Source of the DNA: Rubrivivax sp. | GTDB lineage: Bacteria; Pseudomonadota; Gammaproteobacteria; Burkholderiales; Burkholderiaceae_C | Assembly (NCBI GenBank): GCA_030653385.1 | Contig: JAURZM010000079.1 | Location: forward strand, 186,001 to 250,000 | Reading direction: 5' to 3' | DNA: 64,000 bases | In this document: piece after piece, positions 29,501 to 38,617 of the stretch | How positions within the stretch are numbered: position 1 is the stretch's first letter | Layout of the letters: each line of letters opens with the position of its first letter | The notes under the pieces: model-generated | Told to the model about the DNA's origin: nothing | Databases searched by the model: none | The model's input: only the letters and a program-made list of their open reading frames with translations | Translations under genes and position numbers: made by a program

Positions 29501-31498
29501 ATGCACCACTTCGTGACCGGCGCCACCGGTTTCATCGGCAAACGGCTCGTCAAGGCGCTGCTCGCACGCAAGGGCAGCACCGTGCACTTTCTGGTGCGGC
29601 CCGGCAGTGAAGTTAAGCTGGCCGCGCTGTACGAATACTGGGGCCTGAACGGCAGCGGCAAGTCGCGCGCGGTGCCGGTGACGGGTGACCTGACGGCCAA
29701 AAAACTGGGTGTGGCGCCCGATGTGCTGAAGACCCTGAAAGGCCATGTCGACGCCGTCTACCACCTGGCTGCCGTCTACGACCTGGGTGCCGACGCCGAA
29801 AGCCAGGTCGAGGTGAACATCGACGGCACACGCAACATGGTCGAGTTTGCGAAAGCCGTGGACGCCAAACACGTGCACCACGTCAGCAGCATTGCCGCCG
29901 CGGGCCTGTACGAAGGGGTGTTCCGCGAAGACATGTTCGACGAGGCCGAAGGCCTGGAGCACCCGTATTTCATGACCAAGCACGAAAGCGAAAAAATCGT
30001 GCGCAAGGAATGCAAGGTGCCGTGGACGGTGTACCGCCCGGCGCTGGTGGTGGGCGACAGCAAAACCGGCGAAATGGACAAGGTCGACGGGCCCTACTAC
30101 TTCTTCAAGCTCATCCAGCGCATGCGGCAGATCCTGCCGCCGTGGCTGCCCAGCGTGGGCATCGAAGGTGGCCGCATCAACATCGTGCCGGTGGACTTTG
30201 TCGTGCAGTGCCTGGACCACATCAGCCACGCCAAGATCGACAACAAGGGCAAGTGTTACCACCTGGTGGACCCGCAGGGTTACCGCGTCGGCGACGTCTT
30301 GGACATCTTCAGCAAGGCCGCGCACGCGCCCAAGATGAACCTGTTCGTGAACGCCGCGCTGCTGGGCTTCATTCCCAAGAGCGTGAAAAAGGGAATGATG
30401 GCGCTGGCCCCGGTGCGCCGCATCCGCAACGCGGTGATGAAGGACCTGGGCCTGCCCGACGACATGTTCACCTTCATCAACTTCCCGACACGCTACGACC
30501 GGCGTGAACTGGACGCGGCGTTGAAAGGCAGCGGCATCGAGTGCCCCAATCTGCACAACTACGCCTGGGTGCTGTGGGACTACTGGGAACGCCACCTCGA
30601 CCCCGACCTGTTCATCGACCGCAGCCTGAAGGGCACCGTGGCCGGCAAGGTGGTGCTGGTGACCGGCGGCAGCTCGGGCATCGGCCTGGCTGCCGCGCAC
30701 AAGTTTGCCGAGGCCGGCGCCACCACCATCATCTGCGGGCGCGACCAGGACAAGCTGAACGAAGCCTGTGCCGAAGCCAAGGCCAAGGGCTACGCCTTCG
30801 TCGCCTACCCGGCCGACATTGCCGACATGGCCGACTGCGACCGCTTCGTGCAGCTGCTGATCGAAGACCACGGCGGCGTCGACTTCCTCATCAACAACGC
30901 CGGCCGCAGCATCCGCCGCGCCATCGAAAGCAGCTACGACCGTTTCCACGATTTCGAGCGCACGATGCAGCTCAACTACTTCGGTTGCCTGCGTGTGACG
31001 ATGGGGCTGCTGCCCGGCATGGTGGCCCGCAAAAAGGGTCATGTCGTCAACATCAGCAGCATCGGCGTGCTGACCAATGCCCCGCGTTTTTCCGCCTACG
31101 TGGCCAGCAAGGCGGCACTCGACGCCTGGACACGTTGTGCGTCGTCGGAGTTCGCCGACCAGGGTGTGAGCTTCACCACCATCAACATGCCGCTGGTGCG
31201 CACGCCGATGATTGCACCCACCAACATCTACAAAAACGTGCCGACGCTGAGCCCTGAAGAAGCTGCCGACATGGTGGCACAGGCCTGCATCAGCAAGCCG
31301 GTGCGCATTGCCACACGCCTGGGCATCACCGGCCAGGTGCTGCATGCGCTGATGCCGCGGGTGGCGCAGATCGGCATGAACACCACCTTCCGCATGTTCC
31401 CGGACTCGTCGGCGGCCAAGGGCGACAAGAGTGGCAAGCCGCAGCTCAGCGCCGAAGCGATGGCGATGCAGCAGCTGATGAGGGGCATCCACTTCTAG
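29501..31498 (+). CDS. Two-domain SDR protein, fatty acyl-CoA reductase-like (Marinobacter Maqu_2507-type)
   Basis: N-terminal extended SDR (FVTGATGFIGKRLVKALL...) fused to C-terminal classical SDR (LVTGGSSGIGLAAAHKF...SAYVASKAALDAW). Blocks such as DGPYYFFKLIQRMRQ, VDFVVQCLDHI, WDYWERHLDPDLF resemble that reductase. Confidence 0.8.
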   Translation: MHHFVTGATGFIGKRLVKALLARKGSTVHFLVRPGSEVKLAALYEYWGLNGSGKSRAVPVTGDLTAKKLGVAPDVLKTLKGHVDAVYHLAAVYDLGADAESQVEVNIDGTRNMVEFAKAVDAKHVHHVSSIAAAGLYEGVFREDMFDEAEGLEHPYFMTKHESEKIVRKECKVPWTVYRPALVVGDSKTGEMDKVDGPYYFFKLIQRMRQILPPWLPSVGIEGGRINIVPVDFVVQCLDHISHAKIDNKGKCYHLVDPQGYRVGDVLDIFSKAAHAPKMNLFVNAALLGFIPKSVKKGMMALAPVRRIRNAVMKDLGLPDDMFTFINFPTRYDRRELDAALKGSGIECPNLHNYAWVLWDYWERHLDPDLFIDRSLKGTVAGKVVLVTGGSSGIGLAAAHKFAEAGATTIICGRDQDKLNEACAEAKAKGYAFVAYPADIADMADCDRFVQLLIEDHGGVDFLINNAGRSIRRAIESSYDRFHDFERTMQLNYFGCLRVTMGLLPGMVARKKGHVVNISSIGVLTNAPRFSAYVASKAALDAWTRCASSEFADQGVSFTTINMPLVRTPMIAPTNIYKNVPTLSPEEAADMVAQACISKPVRIATRLGITGQVLHALMPRVAQIGMNTTFRMFPDSSAAKGDKSGKPQLSAEAMAMQQLMRGIHF

Positions 31499-31505
31499 AG
31501 TCATC

Positions 31506-31985
31506 TTGCAGGGGGTGCCGCGCCTGAGTCTGGCACTGGCATCTGCCGCCGGTCTGGCCACGCCGATGACCCGCGCACAGCCCGCACGCATGCGCACGCT
31601 GGGCGTGTTTTCGCTGCTCGGCGATGGCCTGCAACTGGTCTACCCGGCCGACACCACCGACACCCGGCTGGACCGCAACCTGCGTGAGTCCCTGCCCACC
31701 CAGGTGATCGGCTTCGACCTGCTGCTCATCACGCGCAACCGGGGCGACGCCAGTTTCCCGCTCCGGGACGGCTTCAGTGTCGGCCGCGGCACGGTCGAGG
31801 ACATCGGCTGCTACCTGGACCGCAGCACCGAGATCAAGAACAACGAAACCGGCTACCTGTCGACCGGTTTCCTGGGTGCCTACGTGATGCTGCGCCTGCA
31901 GCTGATGGACGCCCAGAGCGGTGACACCCCACGGAAAAGATCGAGATGCTGCGCACCCTGGTGCAGGACAACGTGGCACGGGTGA
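31506..31985 (+). pseudogene. Hypothetical protein with apparent 3' frameshift
   Basis: Coding-like frame to about 31925 (...GYLSTGFLGAYVMLRLQLMDAQSG) then Cys/Arg-rich; another frame continues TEKIEMLRTLVQDNVARVMPNMLGKG* to 32011. Confidence 0.5.
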
Positions 31986-32026
31986 TGCCGAATATGCTGG
32001 GCAAGGGCTGAGCGTCACTTGACTCG

Positions 32027-33076
32027 TCACTCCGCCGCCACTTCGAGCACCAGCTTGCCGAAGTTCTCGCCGCTGAACAGCTTGCCCAGTGCGCCCGGGA
32101 ACACGGCCACGCCGCCCTTGACGACGTCTTCCTTGCTCTTCATGCGGCCGTCTTTCAGGTAGCCGGCCATCTCGGCGATCGCCTGGGGGTAACGGTCGGC
32201 GTAGTCGAAGACGACGATGCCTTCCATGCGCGCGCGGTTTACCAGCAGGCTCAGGTAGTTCTTGGGGCCCTGCACGGCCGTGGTGTTGTTGTACTGGCTG
32301 ATGGCGCCGCAGATGACGATGCGGGCCTTCTTGTTGATGCGCGTGAGCACCGTGTCCAGGATCTCGCCGCCGACGTTGTCGAAGTAGATGTCCACACCTT
32401 GCGGGCAGTGTTGCTTCAGGCCGTCCTTCACCGCGCTGGGGCCGGCCTTGTAGTCGATGCAGGCATCGAAGCCCAGTTCCTTGACCACCCATTCGCACTT
32501 GGCCGGACCGCCGGCGATGCCCACCACGCGGCAGCCCTTGAGCTTGGCGATCTGGCCCACGGTCTGGCCCACGGCACCGGCGGCGCCGCTGACGACCACG
32601 GTTTCGCCGGCCTGGGGCTGGCCCACGTCCATCAGACCGAAGTAGCCGGTCATGCCGGGCATGCCCAACACATTGAGCCATTGCGTGACGGTGCCCAGGC
32701 GCAGGTCGATGCGCGCCATGCCACTGCGCTTGATCTGGTCGGCCGCCACGCTCCAGTACTCCTGCACGCCGGGTCCACCGGTGACGTGCGCACCCACCGG
32801 GAAAGCGGGGTTCTTCGACGCCACCACGAGCCCGATGCCGCCGGCACGCATCACTTCGCCGATGGCCACCGGCGGGATGTAGCTCTTGCCTTCGTTCATC
32901 CAGCCGCGCATGGCCGGGTCCAGGCTCAGCGCCAGCACCTTGACGAGCACACCGCCTTCGGCCGGTTCGGCCACGGGTTCTTCGGTGTGTTGCCAGTCGG
33001 CGGCGGTGGGCAGGCCCACGGGGCGGGCGGCCAAGCGCACCTGGTGGTTGGTGATCGAGGTCAGCAGGGGGGTCAC
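32027..33076 (-). CDS. NADP-dependent oxidoreductase (zinc-independent MDR superfamily)
   Basis: VSGAAGAVGQTVGQIAKLKGCRVVGIAGG; YFDNVGGEILD. GTG at 33076 has an SD-like CTGGAG upstream. Confidence 0.88.
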   Translation of the reverse strand: MTPLLTSITNHQVRLAARPVGLPTAADWQHTEEPVAEPAEGGVLVKVLALSLDPAMRGWMNEGKSYIPPVAIGEVMRAGGIGLVVASKNPAFPVGAHVTGGPGVQEYWSVAADQIKRSGMARIDLRLGTVTQWLNVLGMPGMTGYFGLMDVGQPQAGETVVVSGAAGAVGQTVGQIAKLKGCRVVGIAGGPAKCEWVVKELGFDACIDYKAGPSAVKDGLKQHCPQGVDIYFDNVGGEILDTVLTRINKKARIVICGAISQYNNTTAVQGPKNYLSLLVNRARMEGIVVFDYADRYPQAIAEMAGYLKDGRMKSKEDVVKGGVAVFPGALGKLFSGENFGKLVLEVAAE

Positions 33077-33119
33077 GGCAACTCCAGGGGGCTTGGACAA
33101 TCAGCGGGCAGGGCCGTCG

Positions 33120-33163
33120 ATGCTAGCGGCCGGATCGCACCCGGTGCGTCACCTGCGCGTCAC
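33120..33163 (-). promoter_or_regulatory. Two 11-bp-spaced GTGACGC repeats and TAGCAT -10-like element upstream of the oxidoreductase gene
   Basis: gcgtcac on + strand at 33146-33152 and 33157-33163; minus strand TAGCAT at 33125-33120. Confidence 0.4.
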
Positions 33164-33210
33164 GAGTTGCCCGTGGGCAGGCTGAACAGCAGCCTGGGCG
33201 GTGTCGAACC

Positions 33211-33495
33211 TCAAGGCGCCTTGCTGACGCCGGTGACGGTGTAGGCGCCATCGATGCGCTCGACCGTGAAGCGGATGCGGCTGCCGACGGCCAGGTCGTC
33301 CAGCAGGCTGGGCTTGGCGACCCGGAACACCATCGTCATCGGCGGCATGTCCAGGTGTTTGATCTCGCCGTGTTTGAGCGTGACTCGGCCACCCGGCTTG
33401 TCGATTTTGGTGACTTCGCCGCTGACCGACGGTGACTGCGCCCAGGCGGACAGCGCCAGCGCACTGGCGGCGATGAAGGCAAAGAGGCGTTTCAT
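33211..33495 (-). CDS. Periplasmic copper-binding protein (CusF-like)
   Basis: Signal peptide; [34 protein letters not shown] fits the CusF H...M-x-M fold. Confidence 0.85.
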   Translation of the reverse strand: MKRLFAFIAASALALSAWAQSPSVSGEVTKIDKPGGRVTLKHGEIKHLDMPPMTMVFRVAKPSLLDDLAVGSRIRFTVERIDGAYTVTGVSKAP

Positions 33496-33595
33496 GGGCA
33501 AGTTCCTGTTCTGCGAGGCAGCAGCAAGGCTGCCGCCGAGGGCGGCCCGCGCTTCCTACAATGACACACCATACCTCAGCCGCCGGAACGCGCCC

Positions 33596-34507
33596 ATGAG
33601 CACGCCCACAAGCCCTTCACACGACGTCGACCTGACCCACATCACACCCCGCGACCAGGCCGAGATCCTGGCCCAGGCCCTGCCTTACATCCGCAAGTTC
33701 CACGGCAAGACGCTGGTCATCAAGTACGGCGGCAACGCCATGACCGACCCCGCGCTGCAGCAAGACTTCGCCGAAGACGTGGTGCTGCTCAAGCTGGTGG
33801 GCATGAACCCCATCGTCGTGCACGGTGGCGGGCCGCAGATCGACGACGCGCTCACCCGCGTGGGCAAAAAGGGCACCTTCATCCAGGGCATGCGGGTCAC
33901 CGACGAAGAAACGATGGAAGTGGTCGAATGGGTGCTGGCCGGCCAGGTGCAGCAGGACATCGTGGGCCTCATCAACGCCGCCGGTGGCAAGGCCGTGGGC
34001 CTGACCGGGCGCGACGGCGGCCTGATCCGCGCCCACAAGATGAAGGTGCTGGACAAGGAAGGCACCGAACACGACGTCGGCCAGGTGGGCGAAATCACCA
34101 GCATCGACCCCAGCGTGGTCAAGGCGCTGCAAGACGACCAGTTCATTCCCGTCATCAGCCCCATCGGCTTCGGCGAAAGAAACGAGTCCTACAACATCAA
34201 CGCCGACCTGGTGGCCGCCAAGCTGGCCACGGTGCTGAAGGCCGAGAAGCTGGTGATGCTGACCAACATCCGGGGTGTGCTGAACAAGGCCGGCGAGCTG
34301 ATCACCGACCTGACGCCACGCGAGATCGACGAACTGGTGGCCGACGGCACCATCAGCGGCGGCATGCTGCCCAAGCTGGCGGGTGCCATCGACGCAGCCA
34401 AGAGCGGGGTCAACGCGGTGCACGTGGTGGACGGGCGGGTGCCCCACGCGATGCTGCTGGAAATCCTGACGGATCAGGCCTACGGCACGATGATCCGATC
34501 GCATTGA
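33596..34507 (+). CDS. argB: Acetylglutamate kinase
   Basis: [45 protein letters not shown]. Confidence 0.97.
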   Translation: MSTPTSPSHDVDLTHITPRDQAEILAQALPYIRKFHGKTLVIKYGGNAMTDPALQQDFAEDVVLLKLVGMNPIVVHGGGPQIDDALTRVGKKGTFIQGMRVTDEETMEVVEWVLAGQVQQDIVGLINAAGGKAVGLTGRDGGLIRAHKMKVLDKEGTEHDVGQVGEITSIDPSVVKALQDDQFIPVISPIGFGERNESYNINADLVAAKLATVLKAEKLVMLTNIRGVLNKAGELITDLTPREIDELVADGTISGGMLPKLAGAIDAAKSGVNAVHVVDGRVPHAMLLEILTDQAYGTMIRSH

Positions 34508-35172
34508 TGGGCGGTCAGGTCCGCAAGGTCTGGCTCTTCGACCTGGACGACACACTGCACGACGCCAGCCACGCATCGATGGGCGAACTGCATGTGTCGA
34601 TGGGGCAGTACATCGAACACAACCTGGGCATGACGCAGGCCGAGTCGGACGCGCTGCGCCGCCGCTACTGGCAGAAGTACGGCGCCACGCTGCTGGGGCT
34701 GGTGCGGCACCACGGCGTGCAGTCGGCGCACTTCCTGCACCACACACACCTGCTGCCGGGGCTTGAACAACGGGTGCGCGGGCACGGCGCCGACATCGCA
34801 GCGCTGAAGCGACTGCGCGGCCGAAAGTTCATCCTGACCAATGCCCCGGCGGTGTATGCCCAGCGTGTGCTGGGCGCGCTGGGCATCGGCCACCTCTTTG
34901 ACGGTGTGCTGTCGATCGAGAACATGCACATGTTCGGCGAGCTGCGGCCCAAGCCCGATGCGCGCATGCTGCGCGCGGTGGCGGCGCGGCTGCGCGTGCC
35001 CGCCACCCGCTGCGTGCTGGTGGAAGACACGCTGGTGCACCAGAAGGCCGCCCGGCGGGTGGGCATGGGCACGGTGTGGATGCAGCGCTGGTTGCCGGTC
35101 GGCCGCCACCGGCCGCACCGGCGGCCGGTTTACGTGGACCGGCGCGTCGGCCGCTTGAGCGACTTGCTCTGA
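34507..35172 (+). CDS. HAD-family pyrimidine 5'-nucleotidase
   Basis: VWLFDLDDTLHDAS; FILTNAP; KPDARM; LVEDT; overlaps argB stop. Confidence 0.88.
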   Translation: MGGQVRKVWLFDLDDTLHDASHASMGELHVSMGQYIEHNLGMTQAESDALRRRYWQKYGATLLGLVRHHGVQSAHFLHHTHLLPGLEQRVRGHGADIAALKRLRGRKFILTNAPAVYAQRVLGALGIGHLFDGVLSIENMHMFGELRPKPDARMLRAVAARLRVPATRCVLVEDTLVHQKAARRVGMGTVWMQRWLPVGRHRPHRRPVYVDRRVGRLSDLL

Positions 35173-35360
35173 GGCTTGGTGGCCTTGGGCAGCGCAGCCA
35201 GGCAAGGCTGGCCGCCACACACCCGCACCATTGCAGCCGCCATCGGGGGCACCAGCACACGGGCTTGCGCACTGTCCACATGCAAGGGCCCGATGCCGAC
35301 CACCACCAGCCACAGGCCGGCGCAGCGCAAGGTGAGTCGAGGACCAAGGTTCATGACCAC
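35130..35360 (-). CDS. Hypothetical small protein, 76 aa, possibly secreted/anchored
   Basis: N-terminal hydrophobic stretch LRCAGLWLVVVGIGPL; 3' end overlaps the HAD gene. Weak. Confidence 0.35.
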   Translation of the reverse strand: MVMNLGPRLTLRCAGLWLVVVGIGPLHVDSAQARVLVPPMAAAMVRVCGGQPCLAALPKATKPQSKSLKRPTRRST

Positions 35361-35457
35361 AAGGCTAGGCGCTTAAGTCCCTCAGCGCGTCACCCAGATG
35401 GGCGAGCCGGCCAGTCTCAAATGTCTCAGCCCCGTTCCAGGACCCAGCTACCCGCCA

Positions 35458-35533
35458 CGGAACCGGCTTGGCCGGGCCGTCGGCGGACGGCCCCCCTGGG
35501 GGGTAGCGAGCGCAAGCGAGCTTGGGGGCTCCA
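35458..35533 (-). repeat. Dispersed palindromic repeat, copy A
   Basis: ggaaccggcttggccgggcc...ggcccccctggggggtagcgagcgcaagcgagcttgggggctcc; ends next to the response regulator stop. Confidence 0.7.
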
Positions 35534-35535
35534 TT

Positions 35536-36159
35536 TCAGGCTTGCAAGCCGAGATCCCGCGCCACCACCACCGCTTCGGTGCGGTTGCGCGCCTGCAGCA
35601 CCCGCAGGATGGCCGCGATGTGGATCTTCACCGTGCCTTCGGTCAGACCCAGCTCACGAGCGATGAGCTTGTTGGGCTGGCCACGCATCAGGCAGCGCAA
35701 CACGTCCATCTGGCGCGGTGTCAGGCCGCTGGCGTCGGGGCGCGGCGGTGGTGCGCCGTGGCGCAGGTCCGCCAGGGCCTGCGCCGGCATGTAGGTGCCA
35801 CCGCCCAGCAGCAGGCGCAGGGCCTGCTGCAGCACCTCGGGCGCTTCGCTCTTGGGCAGGAACCCCACGGCGCCTGCGGCCAGCGTGGCGCGGATGACGG
35901 CCGGGTCGTCTTCGCCCGAGGCCACGACCATCGGCACACCAGGGAACATCAGGCGCAGGCGCCGCAAGCCGTCGACACGCTCCATGCCGGGCATGTGCAG
36001 GTCCAGCAGCGCCAATTGGGGCAGTGCCGCCTGCATCTGCAGCACCACACCGGCAAAGTCGGCGGCTTCGACCACCTGGGCCGTGGGTTCGACCAGCAGC
36101 AGGGTGCGCTTGAGTGCGTCGCGCACCATCGGGTGGTCGTCGGCGATCAGGACTTTCAT
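35536..36159 (-). CDS. NarL/FixJ family response regulator
   Basis: Receiver MKVLIADDHPMVRDALK, LLDLHMPGM; LuxR HTH LTPRQMDVLRCLMRGQPNKLIARELGLTEGTVKIHIAAIL. Confidence 0.93.
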   Translation of the reverse strand: MKVLIADDHPMVRDALKRTLLLVEPTAQVVEAADFAGVVLQMQAALPQLALLDLHMPGMERVDGLRRLRLMFPGVPMVVASGEDDPAVIRATLAAGAVGFLPKSEAPEVLQQALRLLLGGGTYMPAQALADLRHGAPPPRPDASGLTPRQMDVLRCLMRGQPNKLIARELGLTEGTVKIHIAAILRVLQARNRTEAVVVARDLGLQA

Positions 36160-37709
36160 GGCAGCACCTTCGGGTGGGCGGTTTCACGTTCGGGCGGGGT
36201 CGGCACGGCGGACGGCGCCACACCGCCGTCGGGCAGGCGCTGTTCCAGCCAGGCCCGCAAGCGGGCTGGCGACACGGGTTTGCTCAGCACCTGGGCGCCG
36301 GCCGGCAGCAAGGCACGCAGGCCGTCGGCAGCGGTCTCGCCGCTGATCCACAACACCGGCACCGGCGCGCCCCAGGCCTGCTGCAGGACGCGCAGTTCTT
36401 CGACGCCCGTGCAGCCTTCAGCCAGCCGCAGGTCGGCCACCACCGCTTGCGGTGCGGCCGGCTGGCGCAGCAGCAATTCGGCGGCGCAGTTGCCGTCGGC
36501 CACCTGGCAGTCCCACAGCTGCAGCAGGCGCCGCATGGCGTCGCGCACGTCTTCGTCGTCTTCCAGCACGGCCACCCGCAGGCCGGCCAGGCGGCGCATT
36601 TCATGCCGCGCCGCTGCCACGGCCTGGGGCGCCAGACCGGCCGGGGCCAGGCCTTCGAGCAGGAACACCGTGCCGCGCCCTGGCTGCGAGTGCAGCTGCA
36701 CCCGCAATTGCAGCAGGCGCACCAGGCGCTGAACGATGGCCAGGCCCAGCCCCAGGCCGCGGCCGGCGCCCGCAGCGGGGCCGCGGCCGGCCTGGAAAAA
36801 CTCTTCGAAGACCCGGCCCTGGTCGGCGGGGGCGATGCCGGCGCCGCTGTCCCAGACCTCGATGCGGTGGTGGCGCTGGCCGTCGGGCGCGGTGCGCTCG
36901 CGGCAGGCCAGCAGCACACCGCCGCGTGGGGTGTACTTCACGGCATTGGCCAGCAGGTTGCGCAGCACCCGTTCCAGCAGCAACGGGTCGGTGACGGTCA
37001 TGGCGCGCGGGTCGCTCACGTGCAGCGCCAGGCGCAGGCCGCGGGCTTCGGCCTGCGGTGCCCACTCGTCAGCCAGGCGGCGCAGCAAGGGCGCCAGCGG
37101 CACCGTGTCCCATTGCGGCAGCACCGCGCCGGCGTCCATGCGCGACACGTCCAGGAGCGCGGCAAACAGGGTGTCGAGTGCTGCCAGCGAACCCTGCATG
37201 CGCTCGGCCAGCTCGGCCTGTTGCGATGTCAGCGGGCCGGCACGCAGCGCGGCCGTGTACAGGCCCAGCGCGTGGGCGGGCTGGCGCAGGTCGTGGCTGG
37301 CAGCGGCCAGGAAACGCGCCTTGGCCTGGTCGGCTGCCTCGGCACTGGCCTGCGCCTGCTGCAGTTCGGCACGCACCTGTTCGAGATCAAGCTCACGCCG
37401 GGCCAGGCGCCTTTGCACGTCGGCGTGCTGGCCCCGCACCGCGTGCAGCGCACGCAGCGCGCGGTGTGTCAGCCACAAGGTGAGCAGCAACACCGGCACC
37501 AGCAGCAGCAAACCCAGCTGCGTGGCCACCAGGCCAGCCGCCAGCAGACCGGCCGTCAGCAGCACCAGCGCGCCGGCCAGGCCCAGCATGGCCCGCCGCT
37601 GGCGCCAGCCGAAACAGACCAGCACCAGGCCCAGCGAAGACAGCGCGCCTGAAGTGAAACCCGCTGCCCCCGCGATGACGTCTGCAAGCGCCGAACCCGC
37701 CAAGCCCAT
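36156..37709 (-). CDS. Hybrid sensor histidine kinase with C-terminal receiver
   Basis: ARFLAAASHDLRQPAHALGLY H-box, NLLANAVKYTPRGGVLL N-box, GRGLGLGLAIVQRL; receiver LAGLRVAVLEDDEDVRDAM. Start placed at MGLAGSALADV. Confidence 0.9.
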   Translation of the reverse strand: MGLAGSALADVIAGAAGFTSGALSSLGLVLVCFGWRQRRAMLGLAGALVLLTAGLLAAGLVATQLGLLLLVPVLLLTLWLTHRALRALHAVRGQHADVQRRLARRELDLEQVRAELQQAQASAEAADQAKARFLAAASHDLRQPAHALGLYTAALRAGPLTSQQAELAERMQGSLAALDTLFAALLDVSRMDAGAVLPQWDTVPLAPLLRRLADEWAPQAEARGLRLALHVSDPRAMTVTDPLLLERVLRNLLANAVKYTPRGGVLLACRERTAPDGQRHHRIEVWDSGAGIAPADQGRVFEEFFQAGRGPAAGAGRGLGLGLAIVQRLVRLLQLRVQLHSQPGRGTVFLLEGLAPAGLAPQAVAAARHEMRRLAGLRVAVLEDDEDVRDAMRRLLQLWDCQVADGNCAAELLLRQPAAPQAVVADLRLAEGCTGVEELRVLQQAWGAPVPVLWISGETAADGLRALLPAGAQVLSKPVSPARLRAWLEQRLPDGGVAPSAVPTPPERETAHPKVLP

Positions 37710-37947
37710 TTCCCCTTCACAGCCCGCCAGGGCCGCTTGATTGTGGCGCCGCCCCCAGACCGCCAACGCGCTTCCACCGGCCACCCGGCATGGCCCGAAG
37801 GGCAGAGGCCAGGCGGTCCCAAGGCCATGCCAACGGTCATGTGGGTCAGTGTTTACCTGCAAGAGAAGCCCCGCCGACCCCCGGTGACCCTGTGCAAGAA
37901 TCCTTGCGATCCCCCCCTCAGCCGCCCCGCCGCCCGCCAGCAAAACC

Positions 37948-38601
37948 ATGTCCGACGCGCCAGAAGACCTGACCCCGGACCTGGCGCTCGACACGGTGGC
38001 CGTGGTTGCAGCTCCCGTGCGCAAACGCCCCAAGCCGGGCGAACGGCGGGTGCAGATCCTGCAGACGCTGGCCGGCATGCTGGAACAACCCGGCGCCGAA
38101 CGCATCACCACGGCCGCGCTGGCAGCCCGGCTGGACGTCAGCGAAGCGGCGCTGTACCGCCATTTCGCCAGCAAGGCGCAGATGTTCGAAGGGCTGATCG
38201 AGTTCATCGAAACCAGCGTCTTCACGCTCATCAACCAGATCGTCGAACGCGAGACGGTGCCTTCGGTGCAGGTGCAGAAGGTCGCCGCCGTGCTGCTGCA
38301 GTTTGCCGAGAAGAACCCGGGCATGACCCGCGTCATGGTGGGCGATGCGCTGGTCTTCGAACACGAGCGCCTGAATGCGCGCATGAACCAGTTTTTCGAC
38401 CGGGTCGAGTCGCAGCTGCGCCAGAGCCTGCGTGCTGCCGCTGAAGCCGCCGGTTCGGCCACACCCACGGTGGATGCGCAGGCGCTGGCGTCGGCCATCA
38501 CCGCGCTGATCGTCGGTCGGCTGCAGCGTTACGCGCGCTCGGGCTTCAAGCGCGCCCCCACCGAACACCTGGAACCTGCGTTGCAGCGTCTGTCCAGCTG
38601 A
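37948..38601 (+). CDS. slmA: Nucleoid occlusion factor SlmA (TetR family)
   Basis: RVQILQTLAGMLEQPGAERITTAALAARLDVSEAALYRHFASKAQMFEGLIEFIE. Confidence 0.92.
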   Translation: MSDAPEDLTPDLALDTVAVVAAPVRKRPKPGERRVQILQTLAGMLEQPGAERITTAALAARLDVSEAALYRHFASKAQMFEGLIEFIETSVFTLINQIVERETVPSVQVQKVAAVLLQFAEKNPGMTRVMVGDALVFEHERLNARMNQFFDRVESQLRQSLRAAAEAAGSATPTVDAQALASAITALIVGRLQRYARSGFKRAPTEHLEPALQRLSS

Positions 38602-38617
38602 AGCACCGCTGGCGCAC

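Noticed and set aside
31988-32006. gcgtcacttgactcgtcac as another SARP-type repeat
   Set aside because: The period is 12 rather than 11 and it lies at a gene 3' end, not in a promoter.
35388-35394. Single gcgtcac near 35388
   Set aside because: No second unit at 11 bp.
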